This document shows, piece by piece, positions 44,401-53,115 of a stretch of DNA of 53,115 bases (the first letter of the stretch is position 1; each line of letters begins with the position of its first letter). The stretch is from an uncultured Clostridia bacterium. GTDB taxonomy: Bacteria; Bacillota; Clostridia; Lachnospirales; CAG-274. The stretch covers positions 1 to 53,115 of the forward strand of contig CANRIS010000018.1 of NCBI GenBank assembly GCA_947630725.1, given 5' to 3'. The position numbers were made by a program, and so were the translations under genes. The notes below the pieces were generated by a model. That model saw only the letters and a list, made by a program, of their open reading frames with translations. It did not search any database and was not told the DNA's origin.

Positions 44401-44541
44401 TAAAAACTTCAAAAAAAATTCATATTTTTTAAAAGTTTTTACGGCAAAAGCTCTAATTCCTACCTTTTTAGTATATATTTTTCAGCATTTTTTACAATAA
44501 AAGCCTTATTTTTCCGCCGATTTTTTATAAACTTTTAGTTT

Positions 44542-44904
44542 CAGCGTGTCGAAAAAATCGACACGCTGTCATCAAAATGCAGTCGCATTTTGATGAGGCC
44601 AAATGTGCGTGCCGGGCAAGCCGGCGACTTCATTTGGATAAAGGAATATAAATTTCAATTTGTTCCAAAAACTGCGTTTTTTACAAATTGAAATTTATTC
44701 CTCTGGCATCGGAAGAAAATCCGAACGCCTGAGCGTAAGCGAAAGGCGGCGTTTGCCATAGGCAAACGTGCTGAGGAACGGGCAAAGCTCACGTTCAGTG
44801 CTTTTCCTTGCGGAAAAGTTGTCCTTCGGACAATCCGATTTCTTTCGGACACTACCTGCGGATCAAAGTCTGCGACGCTATATATAATATATTTGTCGAA
44901 TATT
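44542..44904 (+). repeat. Folded intergenic repeat, copy C (longest)
   Basis: Hairpins in order: CAGCGTGTCG/CGACACGCTG (44542-44568), CATCAAAATGC/GCATTTTGATG, and CCAAATG/CATTTGG. An inserted block (44646-44777) follows, then CTTTTCC/GGAAAAG (44801-44818), TTGTCC/GGACAA (44819-44833) and TCCGA/TCGGA. The end is GACGCTATATATAATATATTTGT-like, as in copy A. Compared with copies A and B, two stems differ on both sides so that pairing is kept. No ORF in it is credible. From 44905 to 45046 I see only A/T-rich sequence. Confidence 0.88.
44646..44777 (+). mobile_element. 132-bp hairpin-rich block inserted in repeat copy C
   Basis: In copy B the sequence runs AAAGGACGGGC without a break. In copy C, 132 bp separate AAAGGA from ACGGGC, and AGGA stands on both sides. 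The block contains a long stem (about 19 bp, GGAATA...TTCC, from 44644 to 44701), CGCCT/AGGCG and GTTTGCC/GGCAAAC hairpins. It encodes nothing. Insertion in C or loss in B are both possible. Confidence 0.5.
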
Positions 44905-45046
44905 ATTCTTATTATAAGTAGATTTACTTTTTTGACAGTCTGAAACTTTCATTTTCTCTTCTATATTAAATATATGCTATATGTATTGAACCGAAGAAAG
45001 CAAATGTATGTGTTTTGAGGCTTAGTCAAAGTCGGTCATATTGTAT

Positions 45047-45075
45047 TTGACTGAAAAGGAAAAATCCTGTATAAT
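45047..45075 (+). promoter_or_regulatory. Promoter of the 45158-47289 gene pair
   Basis: TTGACT (45047-45052), 17 nt, TATAAT (45070-45075), 82 nt upstream of the first ATG. Confidence 0.78.
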
Positions 45076-45157
45076 ATAATAAATATGTTTACTATTTGTA
45101 TTCACATTAAACATCTGACAAGGCATAAGCATATCCTCTCAGGAAGGTACAGGGACT

Positions 45158-46720
45158 ATGAAAAGAGAACACAAGTATTATCTCAAAATACTTACCGACA
45201 TTTTCGATATGAAATTCTCATACAGAAATTTTGCCGAATACGCCAAAAAGGACGAAAGCATTTATGACATATATCACCTTTTATATTATAGCTGGCTTTC
45301 GGAAAATCTCTTTGTGACGGATCCGATCTCTCCCTATGGGCTTATATGCGAGCTTTCGGACAGATTCTCTCCGAGGGGGAGTCTCGTTTTTCCCTTTCTC
45401 GACCCAAACAAATCCTCGCGGCGCTTAAACATATGCTTTAAAACAATTTCTCTTAAAAGTCACCCCATCATTGACGACCTCAGAATATATACAGACGCTC
45501 TCGTATCGGGGACAGTGGGAGAATCGGGCTCGGGCAAGGTTTTTTTCAACAGCTCCGTTGATATAAGCAAGCGTCTCAGTCAGTATTCGGAGGACTATGT
45601 GGAATATCTTCACCATCTTTCAAAGGCTCTCGGACTGTATTCATCCCTCCCTTCCGTAAACATTCAGATCTATAGGATACGCAGAGGATATGAAAATTTT
45701 TTTGAAGAAAAGGATATTTTTGACAAAATACTTTGGGCGTCAGCCTCTGTTTGTTCAAAAAAGCTAAACAGTATGTTTTCTCCGGGAATATCCCTTTTCA
45801 CTCCCGAAATTATAATGCACTTCGTCAGATTTCCCTGCGGAACAGATGACTTTTTCGGATCGTTTTTTGAAAATTTCGAGACGGACATAGGACTTCTGAT
45901 AAGCGAGGACTTTATAAGGGGGCTTTTGGGCGGAGAGCCCGAGGAAATGTATGTTTCGTCCATATTTCTTATAAAAAGCTTTGTGGGGAAGTGGTTCTAC
46001 ACCATATTCGGATATTATCTTTTTCTGATACGCCCCTACAGCGACCCATATCCCGACACATATTATTCTATACAGTATTTTCTTCGTTATGGAGAAGATG
46101 TCAGACAAAATCTCAGATCGGCTGTTTTTTATGCCGTTCCGGACGACTGCTTTCTCACTCCGCTGGGCAGAGAGCTTTTCGGGCTGACTGTCAAATCCTG
46201 CTCCCCCATAACAAATGACGAATGTATTCTGCTGCCAAAGCTGTCCCTTCGTGAGACATTTGAGGATATAGCCGACTATTTTGAGTTTGAGCTTCCCAAA
46301 ATGAATTTCGTGTCGGATACCATCGAAACATATGTGCTTAAAATAGCCTCTCCCGACAAACCGAAGGATATAAAAATGTTCGAGTTCTCGGAATACTCCC
46401 CCATAGACGAAATATATACCGAAATTATGGCTTCGTTTTCGATGCGCCCCATAATGGGCTACAGTATGTATACCGATGAAAGCCTCAGCCCCTTTTCGGA
46501 ATATACAAACAGTCTGAGCGGCAGAACATACAAAAGAACCGAAACAACCTTTATGAACGAGGTCTTTTCGGACGTTGGAGACAAGCTCCGGATCGTGCTG
46601 AAAAAGCAGCCCCGAAAGGACAACAAAAAACAATACTACCTCTATACAGCCGAACTTATTAAAAAAGGAATAAAAACAAAAACAAAGGAGTACCCATCAC
46701 CATGGAGAGAAAACCAATGA
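45158..46720 (+). CDS. Hypothetical protein (520 aa)
   Basis: I do not recognise the family. It has no signal peptide and no convincing membrane segment; one hydrophobic aromatic stretch (KWFYTIFGYYLFLI, about residue 280) is likely buried. It is rich in Phe, Tyr, Ser and acidic residues and reads as a folded cytoplasmic protein. The last 50 residues are strongly basic (LRIVLKKQPRKDNKKQYYL, then KKGIKTKTKEY). A near-consensus promoter drives it, and its end overlaps the start of the sugar O-acetyltransferase gene by 19 bp, so the two are co-transcribed and perhaps functionally linked. AAGG lies 13 nt before the start. Confidence 0.8.
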   Translation: MKREHKYYLKILTDIFDMKFSYRNFAEYAKKDESIYDIYHLLYYSWLSENLFVTDPISPYGLICELSDRFSPRGSLVFPFLDPNKSSRRLNICFKTISLKSHPIIDDLRIYTDALVSGTVGESGSGKVFFNSSVDISKRLSQYSEDYVEYLHHLSKALGLYSSLPSVNIQIYRIRRGYENFFEEKDIFDKILWASASVCSKKLNSMFSPGISLFTPEIIMHFVRFPCGTDDFFGSFFENFETDIGLLISEDFIRGLLGGEPEEMYVSSIFLIKSFVGKWFYTIFGYYLFLIRPYSDPYPDTYYSIQYFLRYGEDVRQNLRSAVFYAVPDDCFLTPLGRELFGLTVKSCSPITNDECILLPKLSLRETFEDIADYFEFELPKMNFVSDTIETYVLKIASPDKPKDIKMFEFSEYSPIDEIYTEIMASFSMRPIMGYSMYTDESLSPFSEYTNSLSGRTYKRTETTFMNEVFSDVGDKLRIVLKKQPRKDNKKQYYLYTAELIKKGIKTKTKEYPSPWRENQ

Positions 46721-47289
46721 CAGAAAAAGAAAAAATGCTGAATGGTCTTTTGTACTTTCCGGGAGACCCCCAGCTTGATGAGGAAAGAACACGCTGCAAG
46801 GATCTTTGTCACAGATACAACAGTCTTTTGCCCTCCCAATATGACGAGGCGGACAAGATTATGAGAGAGATCCTCGGCAGAGCAGAAGGCGATTTTTATT
46901 TTACTGCGCCGTTTTACTGCGACTACGGTTATAACATAGAGATCGGCGACAACTTTTATTCAAACCACAATCTCGTTATACTTGACTGCGCAAAGGTAAA
47001 AATAGGCAAAAATGTTATGATAGGCCCCAACTGCGGCATATATGCGGCAGGCCACCCCCTCGACCCCGAAATAAGGAGAACGGGCAAGGAGTCGTCAGAG
47101 CCCGTCACCATTGAGGACGATGTGTGGATAGGCGGAGGAGTGCATATACTCCCCGGCATAACGATAGGCAAAGGCTCGGTAATAGGCGCAGGCAGCGTTG
47201 TGACCCACTCTGTTCCGCCGTATACCGTTGCTGTCGGAAATCCCGCAAGACCCATAAAACAGATACAAAAGACCAAAGGACAAAAATAA
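46702..47289 (+). CDS. maa: Maltose/galactoside O-acetyltransferase family protein
   Basis: This 195-aa left-handed beta-helix acetyltransferase of the LacA/Maa/NodL group moves acetyl from acetyl-CoA to the 6-hydroxyl of sugars. It has an N-terminal Mac domain (EKEKMLNGLLYFPGDPQL), then hexapeptide repeats with IGDNFYSNHN, the catalytic His118 in YAAGHPLDPEIR, and the C-terminal DDVWIGGGVHILPGITIGKG and VAVGNPARPI. Length is normal. The physiological acceptor sugar is unknown. It overlaps the preceding ORF by 19 bp; AAAGGAG lies 11 nt before the ATG. Confidence 0.88.
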   Translation: MERKPMTEKEKMLNGLLYFPGDPQLDEERTRCKDLCHRYNSLLPSQYDEADKIMREILGRAEGDFYFTAPFYCDYGYNIEIGDNFYSNHNLVILDCAKVKIGKNVMIGPNCGIYAAGHPLDPEIRRTGKESSEPVTIEDDVWIGGGVHILPGITIGKGSVIGAGSVVTHSVPPYTVAVGNPARPIKQIQKTKGQK

Positions 47290-47391
47290 ATCCGTCCGTC
47301 CGAAAACCTAAAATCATCCCGAAAAAAATGTGACAAAGCTTCTATACTGTAAAAATACTGAATTTTTGTCATTTTATAAAAAAATTATAGG

Positions 47392-47420
47392 TTGATTTTT
47401 GTATTTCTTTATGATAATAT
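47392..47420 (+). promoter_or_regulatory. Promoter of the solute-binding lipoprotein gene
   Basis: TTGATT (47392-47397), 17 nt, TAATAT (47415-47420). Transcription would start near 47427, just before the GGGGTAT/ATACCCC hairpin and the C9 tract. Confidence 0.7.
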
Positions 47421-47429
47421 ACAAAATGT

Positions 47430-47454
47430 GGGGTATACAGAAATACCCCCCCCC
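47430..47454 (+). repeat. Leader hairpin and nine-C homopolymer
   Basis: GGGGTAT (47430-47436) pairs with ATACCCC (47443-47449) at the 5' end of the predicted transcript. The C-run extends to nine (47446-47454). Such a homopolymer can change length by slippage, which would alter the hairpin and its spacing to the start, 60 nt further on. Confidence 0.55.
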
Positions 47455-47514
47455 ATTTTAAAAATTAAACCAAAACAAATTTGCTCCGAAAAAATGACAA
47501 GGGGGATTCGTCCT

Positions 47515-48801
47515 GTGAAAAAATTCTTTTCTTTAATAACCGTTGTTACGATAATATCATCTCTTCTGCTTACAAGCTGCATTGGCACGACAAAAAACAC
47601 GGACAGCGGCGAAAATGTCACTATAACCGTTATGGGCAGACATAGCGATCTTGCAAAAAGCTATATGACAAGCATTTTTGAACAATACGAGAACGCAACG
47701 GGCAATACAATAAAGCCTGTTCCCATAGAGGATACCCAATTTGAATCCACATCGGAAGAAATGATCTCAAAGGGCGATGTCCCCGATATATTCCTGCATT
47801 TTCACAATGCCGATCTGTATCGTTTCGACATAGAAAAAAACTTTCTCTATTTAAACGATCAGGACTGGGTCAGCGACCTGACCGACAGCACGCTGGAATA
47901 CTGCAAGGACAGCGAAGGCAATCTTATGGGTCTGCCCTATTGGGAAAACTCTGTTTCGGGCTGCTATTACAACAAAACAATACTTGACAGCCTCGGCCTT
48001 AAGCCTGCCACGACCCAAGCCGAGTTTGACGTTCTTTGTCAGGCTCTCGCAAGCACGGGCTATACCCCCATATGCTGGCCTGCAGACGGCTGCTCATGGA
48101 TGGTGCAGTTTGCACTGGATCCCGTTTTTGCCGATGACCCCGAAAAGCTTGAAAAAATAAACAACAACGAAATAACCTATGCGGATATACCCGAAGTAAC
48201 CGATATGATGGAGTGGATAAATGATGCCGCCGACAAGGGTTGGTTCGGTTCGGATTTTCTCAAATGTGATATAAACGATATAAGCCCCATCATGAGCTCC
48301 GGAGAAGCCGTTATGACATTCATCTGGGACACATGGCTTTATACCGATCTTGCCAAAGACGGCAAGTATACCGTTGACGATTTCGCTTTGATGCCCGTAT
48401 TTCTGAACACTGTCGAAAACGGCACCTATGAGGGCGGAAACCTCAATATGATGATGGTCAACAAAAACGGTTCTCACGTTGACGCCTGCCTTGATTTTCT
48501 TTCATTCTGCGCAGATGCCAAAAACTACAATATAGCCTTTGACGGCATATCCACCGTAAACTGCTTCAAGGGACAGACCACAAACATACAGTCCCCCATG
48601 ATAACAAACGCAGCAGACTCGGTCGAGGCAAATCTCCGCGCCTCCACATCGGCATCCAAAATCACAGGCTTCAGCGGTGACGATGTAGCAGCCGCCCTCA
48701 ATGAGCTTTTCAGAAAAAAGACCGACCCCGCAGGCTGTGTAAACCTTATGGACAAATACAGAATCTCAGAAGCCTCCCTCCAAGGCGCAGAAGGCTTCTG
48801 A
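47515..48801 (+). CDS. Extracellular solute-binding lipoprotein (ABC sugar type, family 1)
   Basis: This 428-aa protein starts with a lipoprotein signal peptide (VKKFFSLITVVTIISSLLLT-SC), with the lipobox cysteine at residue 22. It is therefore exported and anchored in the outer leaflet. The body has the family-1 fold: TVMGRHSDLAKSYMTSIFEQYE at the start, GDVPDIFLHFHN, GLPYWENSVSGCYYNK, and W residues of the sugar cleft (CWPADGCSWMVQF, FIWDTWLYTD). I chose the GTG at 47515, preceded by AAGGGGG; an in-frame ATG at 47494 is less well spaced for a signal peptide. No permease or ATPase gene follows, so it must work with a transporter encoded elsewhere or as a sensor. Ligand unknown. Confidence 0.88.
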   Translation: MKKFFSLITVVTIISSLLLTSCIGTTKNTDSGENVTITVMGRHSDLAKSYMTSIFEQYENATGNTIKPVPIEDTQFESTSEEMISKGDVPDIFLHFHNADLYRFDIEKNFLYLNDQDWVSDLTDSTLEYCKDSEGNLMGLPYWENSVSGCYYNKTILDSLGLKPATTQAEFDVLCQALASTGYTPICWPADGCSWMVQFALDPVFADDPEKLEKINNNEITYADIPEVTDMMEWINDAADKGWFGSDFLKCDINDISPIMSSGEAVMTFIWDTWLYTDLAKDGKYTVDDFALMPVFLNTVENGTYEGGNLNMMMVNKNGSHVDACLDFLSFCADAKNYNIAFDGISTVNCFKGQTTNIQSPMITNAADSVEANLRASTSASKITGFSGDDVAAALNELFRKKTDPAGCVNLMDKYRISEASLQGAEGF

Positions 48802-48825
48802 TCCCCTAAAAAAATAAAACGAAAC

Positions 48826-48876
48826 AAAGCTGCCGCAGACAACAAAATCAATACGCTGTTTGCGACAGCTTTTCTT
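48826..48876. terminator. Terminator between the solute-binding protein gene and kptA
   Basis: AAAGCTGCCGCA pairs with TGCGACAGCTTT (12 positions, one G-U) around a 23-nt loop. TCTTT follows on the plus strand and an A-tract lies before it, so it can serve both converging genes. Confidence 0.7.
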
Positions 48877-48899
48877 TATGGTTTTATGTTTGATATACT

Positions 48900-49463
48900 C
48901 TATTTTTCAAGGATCTCAGACACATATTTAAAGGGTATGTCATCGCTTTGCCATACGCCGTTTTGGGATATGCGAAAAATATATCCGTCTCTGCTCATTG
49001 CGGCGGCGTCTATGACGAGGACGGCTGTTTTTCCTCCGTGTCTTTTGCCTACGGCGAAAGCGGTTTCGGTATCGGCTGAAAGATGAACATAGAGCCTGTT
49101 CATTCTGAGTATGCCAAGCCTTTTTATGCTTTCAAGATTTTTCAGAGATGTTCCGTGATAGAGCAGCGAAGGCGGTTTTCTTATCTCCATACTCACGTCC
49201 ACGGGTATTGAATGTCCCTGATTTGCCCTTATTTTTGTTTTGTCGGCATTAAAGCTGTATCTTTTTTTGTTGTTTGTGTTTACAATTTCTTCAAGCTTTT
49301 CAAACGAAAACCTCCTGCCTGTATTTTTTATGCTATCTATAAGCTCCTGCGTGTTGACCCAGCCGTTTTCATCGGTTTTTATGCCTATGATTTCGGGTGA
49401 GTGCCTCAGTATTTTGCTCAGAAGTCTGCCAAGAGCAGCATTTTCCCTTTCGGCATTTTTCAT
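48900..49463 (-). CDS. kptA: RNA 2'-phosphotransferase (Tpt1/KptA)
   Basis: This 187-aa enzyme transfers an internal RNA 2'-phosphate to NAD+. The N-terminal winged-helix lobe has LLSKILRHSP (Arg20, His21). The ADP-ribosyl-transferase-like lobe has IRANQGHSI (Arg79, His84), LLYHGTS (His103), VHLS and Arg141 in VGKRHGG, the catalytic and NAD-binding set. In fungi it finishes tRNA splicing; bacterial homologues are active but their natural substrate is uncertain. The start at 49463 follows GGAGGATATT; the ATG at 49475 forms part of that site. It lies 76 bp after gdhA, so co-transcription is possible. Confidence 0.93.
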   Translation of the reverse strand: MKNAERENAALGRLLSKILRHSPEIIGIKTDENGWVNTQELIDSIKNTGRRFSFEKLEEIVNTNNKKRYSFNADKTKIRANQGHSIPVDVSMEIRKPPSLLYHGTSLKNLESIKRLGILRMNRLYVHLSADTETAFAVGKRHGGKTAVLVIDAAAMSRDGYIFRISQNGVWQSDDIPFKYVSEILEK

Positions 49464-49481
49464 AATATCCTCCATAAATTA

Positions 49482-49512
49482 CGGGCAGCCAAGCCAAAAG
49501 CAAAGCTGCCCG
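49482..49512 (-). other. Hairpin between gdhA and kptA
   Basis: CGGGCAGC and GCTGCCCG (8 bp, 15-nt loop) lie between the gdhA stop and the kptA start. There is no T-tract after it, so it is more likely a weak terminator or mRNA 3'-end stabiliser than a full stop. Confidence 0.4.
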
Positions 49513-49539
49513 CAAATCATATTCTAAAATTTATTTATA

Positions 49540-50910
<1,371 letters not shown>

Positions 50911-50942
50911 TTAAAATATACGAAAGCGAGCCGCAAAGGGGC

Positions 50943-51080
50943 AAAAAAAAGCCCTCGAAGGGAGGGACACATACCGCCCTTGGTATGAATAATGAATAAT
51001 TAATCACAGCAGATCACAATTATTTATTTTTTTCTGCACAGCAGCTCACGCCTGTTCCTCCTTTCGGTGGGAGAACAAGC
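50943..51080 (-). promoter_or_regulatory. Structured gdhA leader with terminator-like hairpin (candidate attenuator)
   Basis: Read 5' to 3' on the minus strand: a stem GCTTGTTC/GAACAGGC with an inner TCC/GGA pairing (51050-51080); a short CTGC/GCAG hairpin; a 6-bp hairpin CATACC/GGTATG with loop AAGGGC (50970-50990); then CCCTC/GAGGG (50952-50966) followed by eight T (50943-50950). The last is terminator-like and lies about 70 nt before the start codon. The loop AAGGGC and nearby G-runs can pair with the C-rich terminator arm, so an alternative fold exists. I do not recognise a known riboswitch; the AGGGCGG stretch only faintly recalls a T-box and lacks its UGGN bulge. Confidence 0.5.
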
Positions 51081-51107
51081 CTTTTATATATTAAAATTAA
51101 CGATATA

Positions 51108-51136
51108 ATTATACACTACAATAATTCTCCTGTCAA
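51108..51136 (-). promoter_or_regulatory. gdhA promoter
   Basis: Minus strand TTGACA (51131-51136), 17 nt, TATAAT (51108-51113): full consensus at both hexamers. Confidence 0.9.
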
Positions 51137-51356
51137 CAAATGGTTTTTAACATATTTAATTGAAAAAAATTGTGCATATATTACAAAGAAAAGCAGTTTT
51201 GGTACTGCTTTTTTATTTTAGGTATGTCAATTTTCACCAATTTTGGCAAATAAACAGTCGTATAATTATATTCAGACAGACATCGGTCGGATCTGCGACC
51301 TCTATGCTTCGGGCGATCCGACAAGGGCTTTTTCTGTCAAAAGGAGTATGAAAAAT

Positions 51357-52256
51357 ATGATAACCGTTTATGCCGACATTCTGTTTCTGACCGATTTTTT
51401 TATGACGCTTTTTGTTCTTGTCTGCGCAAGGCTGTTTTTAAAGAAAAAACGCTCCGTGCTTTTGTGCGTGGCGGCGGCCCTGACTGCCTCGGCAGGCTTT
51501 TGCGCCATAGTACTCTGGGATAAGGCAGCCTTTTTAAACAATGCGGCAGGCTTTTGCATACTTGCGGTCATTACCGTATTTATATCCTACCTCCCGAAAA
51601 AACTCTCCGAACTGATAAGGCTTTTTATGCTTGTAAACTGCATCGCCCTTTTCACGGGAGGAATACTCTGCGGACTTTTTTTCTTTTCGGGCGCAGGCAG
51701 CCCTCTCGGAGAAGGCGTTATATATGGCATAAGGCGCATAACCTTGGGAATGCTTTTGTTCTTTACTGCCGTTTCGTATATTTTTATAAAAGCCGTCTGC
51801 AATATATTCAGATCTTCGGTAATAAAAAAGCAAATGAAATATACCGTAAGGCTCAGGCTTAAAAACAGGGAGGTGTCCTTTGCCGCCATAGGAGATACGG
51901 GAAACAGCCTTAAGGACCCTGTTACGGGAAACGGCGTTATCGTAGCCGAATATGGCGTTCTTGCGCCGATCCTTCCTTTCGGCACAGAGCCCGACATGGA
52001 CATTTACGATTATATATCGGAATATGCCGATGATATAAAGCTGAGGCTTCTGCCCTACAGAAGTCTCGGAAACGAAAACGGGGTTATGCTGTGTTTTTCG
52101 CCCGACTCCGTTTTTATAGACAACATTATATACCACAATATCCTCATAGGAATATCTTTTATTGAGCTGTCGGACACAGGCAGCTTCAGAGGACTGATAA
52201 ACACCGAAATTTTCGCCGCCGAGGAGGTAAGCAAAAATGCTCATAAGGCTGCTTGA
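51357..52256 (+). CDS. spoIIGA: Sporulation sigma-E factor processing peptidase
   Basis: This 299-aa membrane aspartic protease cleaves pro-sigma-E in the mother cell. The N-terminal half has about five membrane segments (residues 1-155, beginning [18 protein letters not shown]). The C-terminal cytoplasmic half has the catalytic [13 protein letters not shown] motif. I chose the ATG at 51357, 10 nt after AAGGAG; the ATG at 51348 is too close to that site and the frame's earliest ATG (51243) lies in the promoter region. It overlaps sigE by 20 bp. A TATAAT (about 51261) lies upstream, but I could not find a convincing -35 or Spo0A box at the expected place. Confidence 0.93.
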   Translation: MITVYADILFLTDFFMTLFVLVCARLFLKKKRSVLLCVAAALTASAGFCAIVLWDKAAFLNNAAGFCILAVITVFISYLPKKLSELIRLFMLVNCIALFTGGILCGLFFFSGAGSPLGEGVIYGIRRITLGMLLFFTAVSYIFIKAVCNIFRSSVIKKQMKYTVRLRLKNREVSFAAIGDTGNSLKDPVTGNGVIVAEYGVLAPILPFGTEPDMDIYDYISEYADDIKLRLLPYRSLGNENGVMLCFSPDSVFIDNIIYHNILIGISFIELSDTGSFRGLINTEIFAAEEVSKNAHKAA

Positions 52257-52947
52257 CATACTGAAAACACTTTTTTCAAAGGAAAAAAACAACGAGGTTT
52301 ATTACATAGGAGGCTCGGAGATACTGCCCTCTCCCCTTGACCCCACAGACGAGCTGAAGTACACCGCAATGCTCGGCACCGAGGGCGAGGCAGAGGCAAA
52401 AAAAATACTCATCGAACACAATCTCCGCCTTGTGGTATACATAGCGAGAAGATTTGAAAACACGGGCATAAATATGGAGGATCTAATATCAATAGGCACA
52501 ATAGGACTTATAAAGGCCATAAACACCTTCAAAACAGACAAAAAAATAAAGCTTGCGACATATGCGTCAAGATGTATTGAAAACGAAATACTTATGTATC
52601 TCAGGAGGAACACAAAAATACGCTCGGAGGTGTCTATCGATGAACCCCTCAACGTGGACTGGGAGGGCAACGAGCTGCTTCTTTCGGATATACTTGGAAC
52701 CGATGTAGACATAATCTACAGAGGGATAGAGGACGAGGTTGACAAAAATCTTCTGCGAAATGCCATAGAAAAGCTTTCCGCAAGAGAAAGAATAATAGTG
52801 GAGCTGCGTTTCGGGCTGAAAAACGGCGGCAGAGAAATGACTCAGAAGGAGGTCGCCGACAAGCTCGGCATAAGCCAGAGCTATATATCACGGCTTGAAA
52901 AAAGAATAATATCACGGCTTAAAAAGGAAATAATAAAGCTTATGTAG
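52237..52947 (+). CDS. sigE: RNA polymerase sporulation-specific sigma factor SigE
   Basis: This 236-aa sigma-70-family factor directs early mother-cell transcription. A short amphipathic pro-sequence (about 20 residues) precedes the conserved VYYIGGSE, where SpoIIGA cuts. Region 2 ([22 protein letters not shown], then [10 protein letters not shown] and [19 protein letters not shown]) and region 4 ([20 protein letters not shown]) are nearly identical in pattern to Bacillus SigE. GAGGAGGTAAGC lies just upstream of the ATG, inside the spoIIGA end. The usual next gene, sigG, is not seen before a terminator at 53051. Confidence 0.96.
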   Translation: MLIRLLDILKTLFSKEKNNEVYYIGGSEILPSPLDPTDELKYTAMLGTEGEAEAKKILIEHNLRLVVYIARRFENTGINMEDLISIGTIGLIKAINTFKTDKKIKLATYASRCIENEILMYLRRNTKIRSEVSIDEPLNVDWEGNELLLSDILGTDVDIIYRGIEDEVDKNLLRNAIEKLSARERIIVELRFGLKNGGREMTQKEVADKLGISQSYISRLEKRIISRLKKEIIKLM

Positions 52948-53001
52948 AGTATGCAGACTGTCAAGAAAGTAGATAGACTATAATTAAAAAAATATTTGAT
53001 T

Positions 53002-53043
53002 AGTGTCCGAAAGATGTCAGAGTGCCCGAAGGGCAACTCAGAC
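53002..53043 (-). repeat. Folded intergenic repeat, copy D (inverted fragment)
   Basis: Read on the minus strand, this 42-nt fragment matches the TTGCCC-TTC-GGGCA hairpin and the following CATCTTTCGGACACTA of copy A, with a few changes (CTCTGA for ATCCGA). It sits 54 nt after the sigE stop and is the only copy in this orientation. Confidence 0.7.
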
Positions 53044-53050
53044 TGTCAAA

Positions 53051-53088
53051 CAACCCCTGTTCCAAGTTCCGGAACAGGGGTTGTTTTT
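53051..53088 (+). terminator. Terminator downstream of spoIIGA-sigE
   Basis: A perfect 13-bp stem CAACCCCTGTTCC/GGAACAGGGGTTG (7-nt loop) is followed by five T. Confidence 0.9.
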
Positions 53089-53115
53089 GATAAAACTGCA
53101 CTTAAAACCGAAAGA

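Noticed and set aside
44655..44852. 65-aa minus-strand ORF in repeat copy C
   Set aside because: Lies wholly within hairpins of the repeat and is absent from copies A and B.
48900..49463. Toxin-type ADP-ribosyltransferase
   Set aside because: The N-terminal winged-helix lobe and the RHSP, RANQGHS and YHGTS motifs together are specific to Tpt1/KptA.
50943..51000. T-box riboswitch in front of gdhA
   Set aside because: AGGGCGGT resembles the start of the T-box antiterminator motif, but the TGGN bulge that pairs with the tRNA end is not kept and no specifier loop is recognisable.
51160..51356. Spo0A-controlled promoter with 22-nt spacing at spoIIGA
   Set aside because: A TATAAT is present near 51261, but I found neither a good -35 at 22 nt nor a TGTCGAA box upstream, so I do not annotate it.

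Overview
The window looks like chromosomal DNA of a spore-forming, anaerobic member of the Clostridia (Bacillota), probably a gut fermenter of the Ruminococcaceae/Lachnospiraceae type. This is inferred from gene content, not from a marker gene. The indicators are a spoIIGA-sigE sporulation pair, pyruvate:ferredoxin oxidoreductase, a FabT/FabK-type fatty acid operon, an LPXTG surface protein, very consistent TTGACA-17-TATAAT promoters, and AGGAGG ribosome binding sites.

Layout, left to right. (1) The left edge holds a strong leftward promoter with an rRNA-operon-like leader. (2) thrC on the minus strand, then a strongly folded intergenic element (1895-2066). (3) A ten-gene type II fatty acid synthesis operon on the minus strand, fabT-fabH-acpP-fabK-fabD-fabG-fabF-fabZ-accD-accA. 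It is closed by a translationally coupled membrane-anchored DUF2334 deacetylase-like gene. Its promoter overlaps a tandem FabT-type operator. accB and accC, usually present in this cluster, are absent. (4) A small orphan gene, then divergently glgB with a folded leader, then rpsU-yqeY and a protein with a His-rich tail. (5) uxaB-uxaA-uxaC (hexuronate catabolism), converging on a sodium:solute symporter. (6) paaK-iorA-iorB-ACT, a four-gene unit for 2-oxoacid oxidation to aryl-acyl-CoA and acyl-CoA/ATP exchange in aromatic amino acid fermentation. (7) An 11-kb minus-strand gene for a 3651-residue cell-wall-anchored surface protein. (8) An aromatic acid exporter-like gene and nifJ. (9) An orphan 520-aa protein overlapping a sugar O-acetyltransferase, then a solute-binding lipoprotein without permeases. 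(10) kptA and gdhA on the minus strand; gdhA has a 230-nt leader containing a terminator-like hairpin. (11) spoIIGA-sigE at the right edge.

Metabolically the window joins carbohydrate use (hexuronates, glycogen branching) with reductive/oxidative amino acid fermentation. IorAB and NifJ pass electrons to ferredoxin, PaaK can conserve the thioester as ATP, GdhA recycles amino groups, and the ArAE-type exporter could export the aryl acids.

The most unusual structure outside genes is a dispersed family of folded intergenic repeats: copies A 11421-11567, B 15315-15500, C 44542-44904 and an inverted fragment D 53002-53043. They consist of successive small hairpins. In two hairpins both sides change together between copies (15315/44542 and 11482/44819), which points to selection or descent with the fold kept intact. 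Copy C carries a separate 132-bp hairpin-rich insertion. I found no CRISPR array, tRNA, complete rRNA, insertion sequence or prophage gene.
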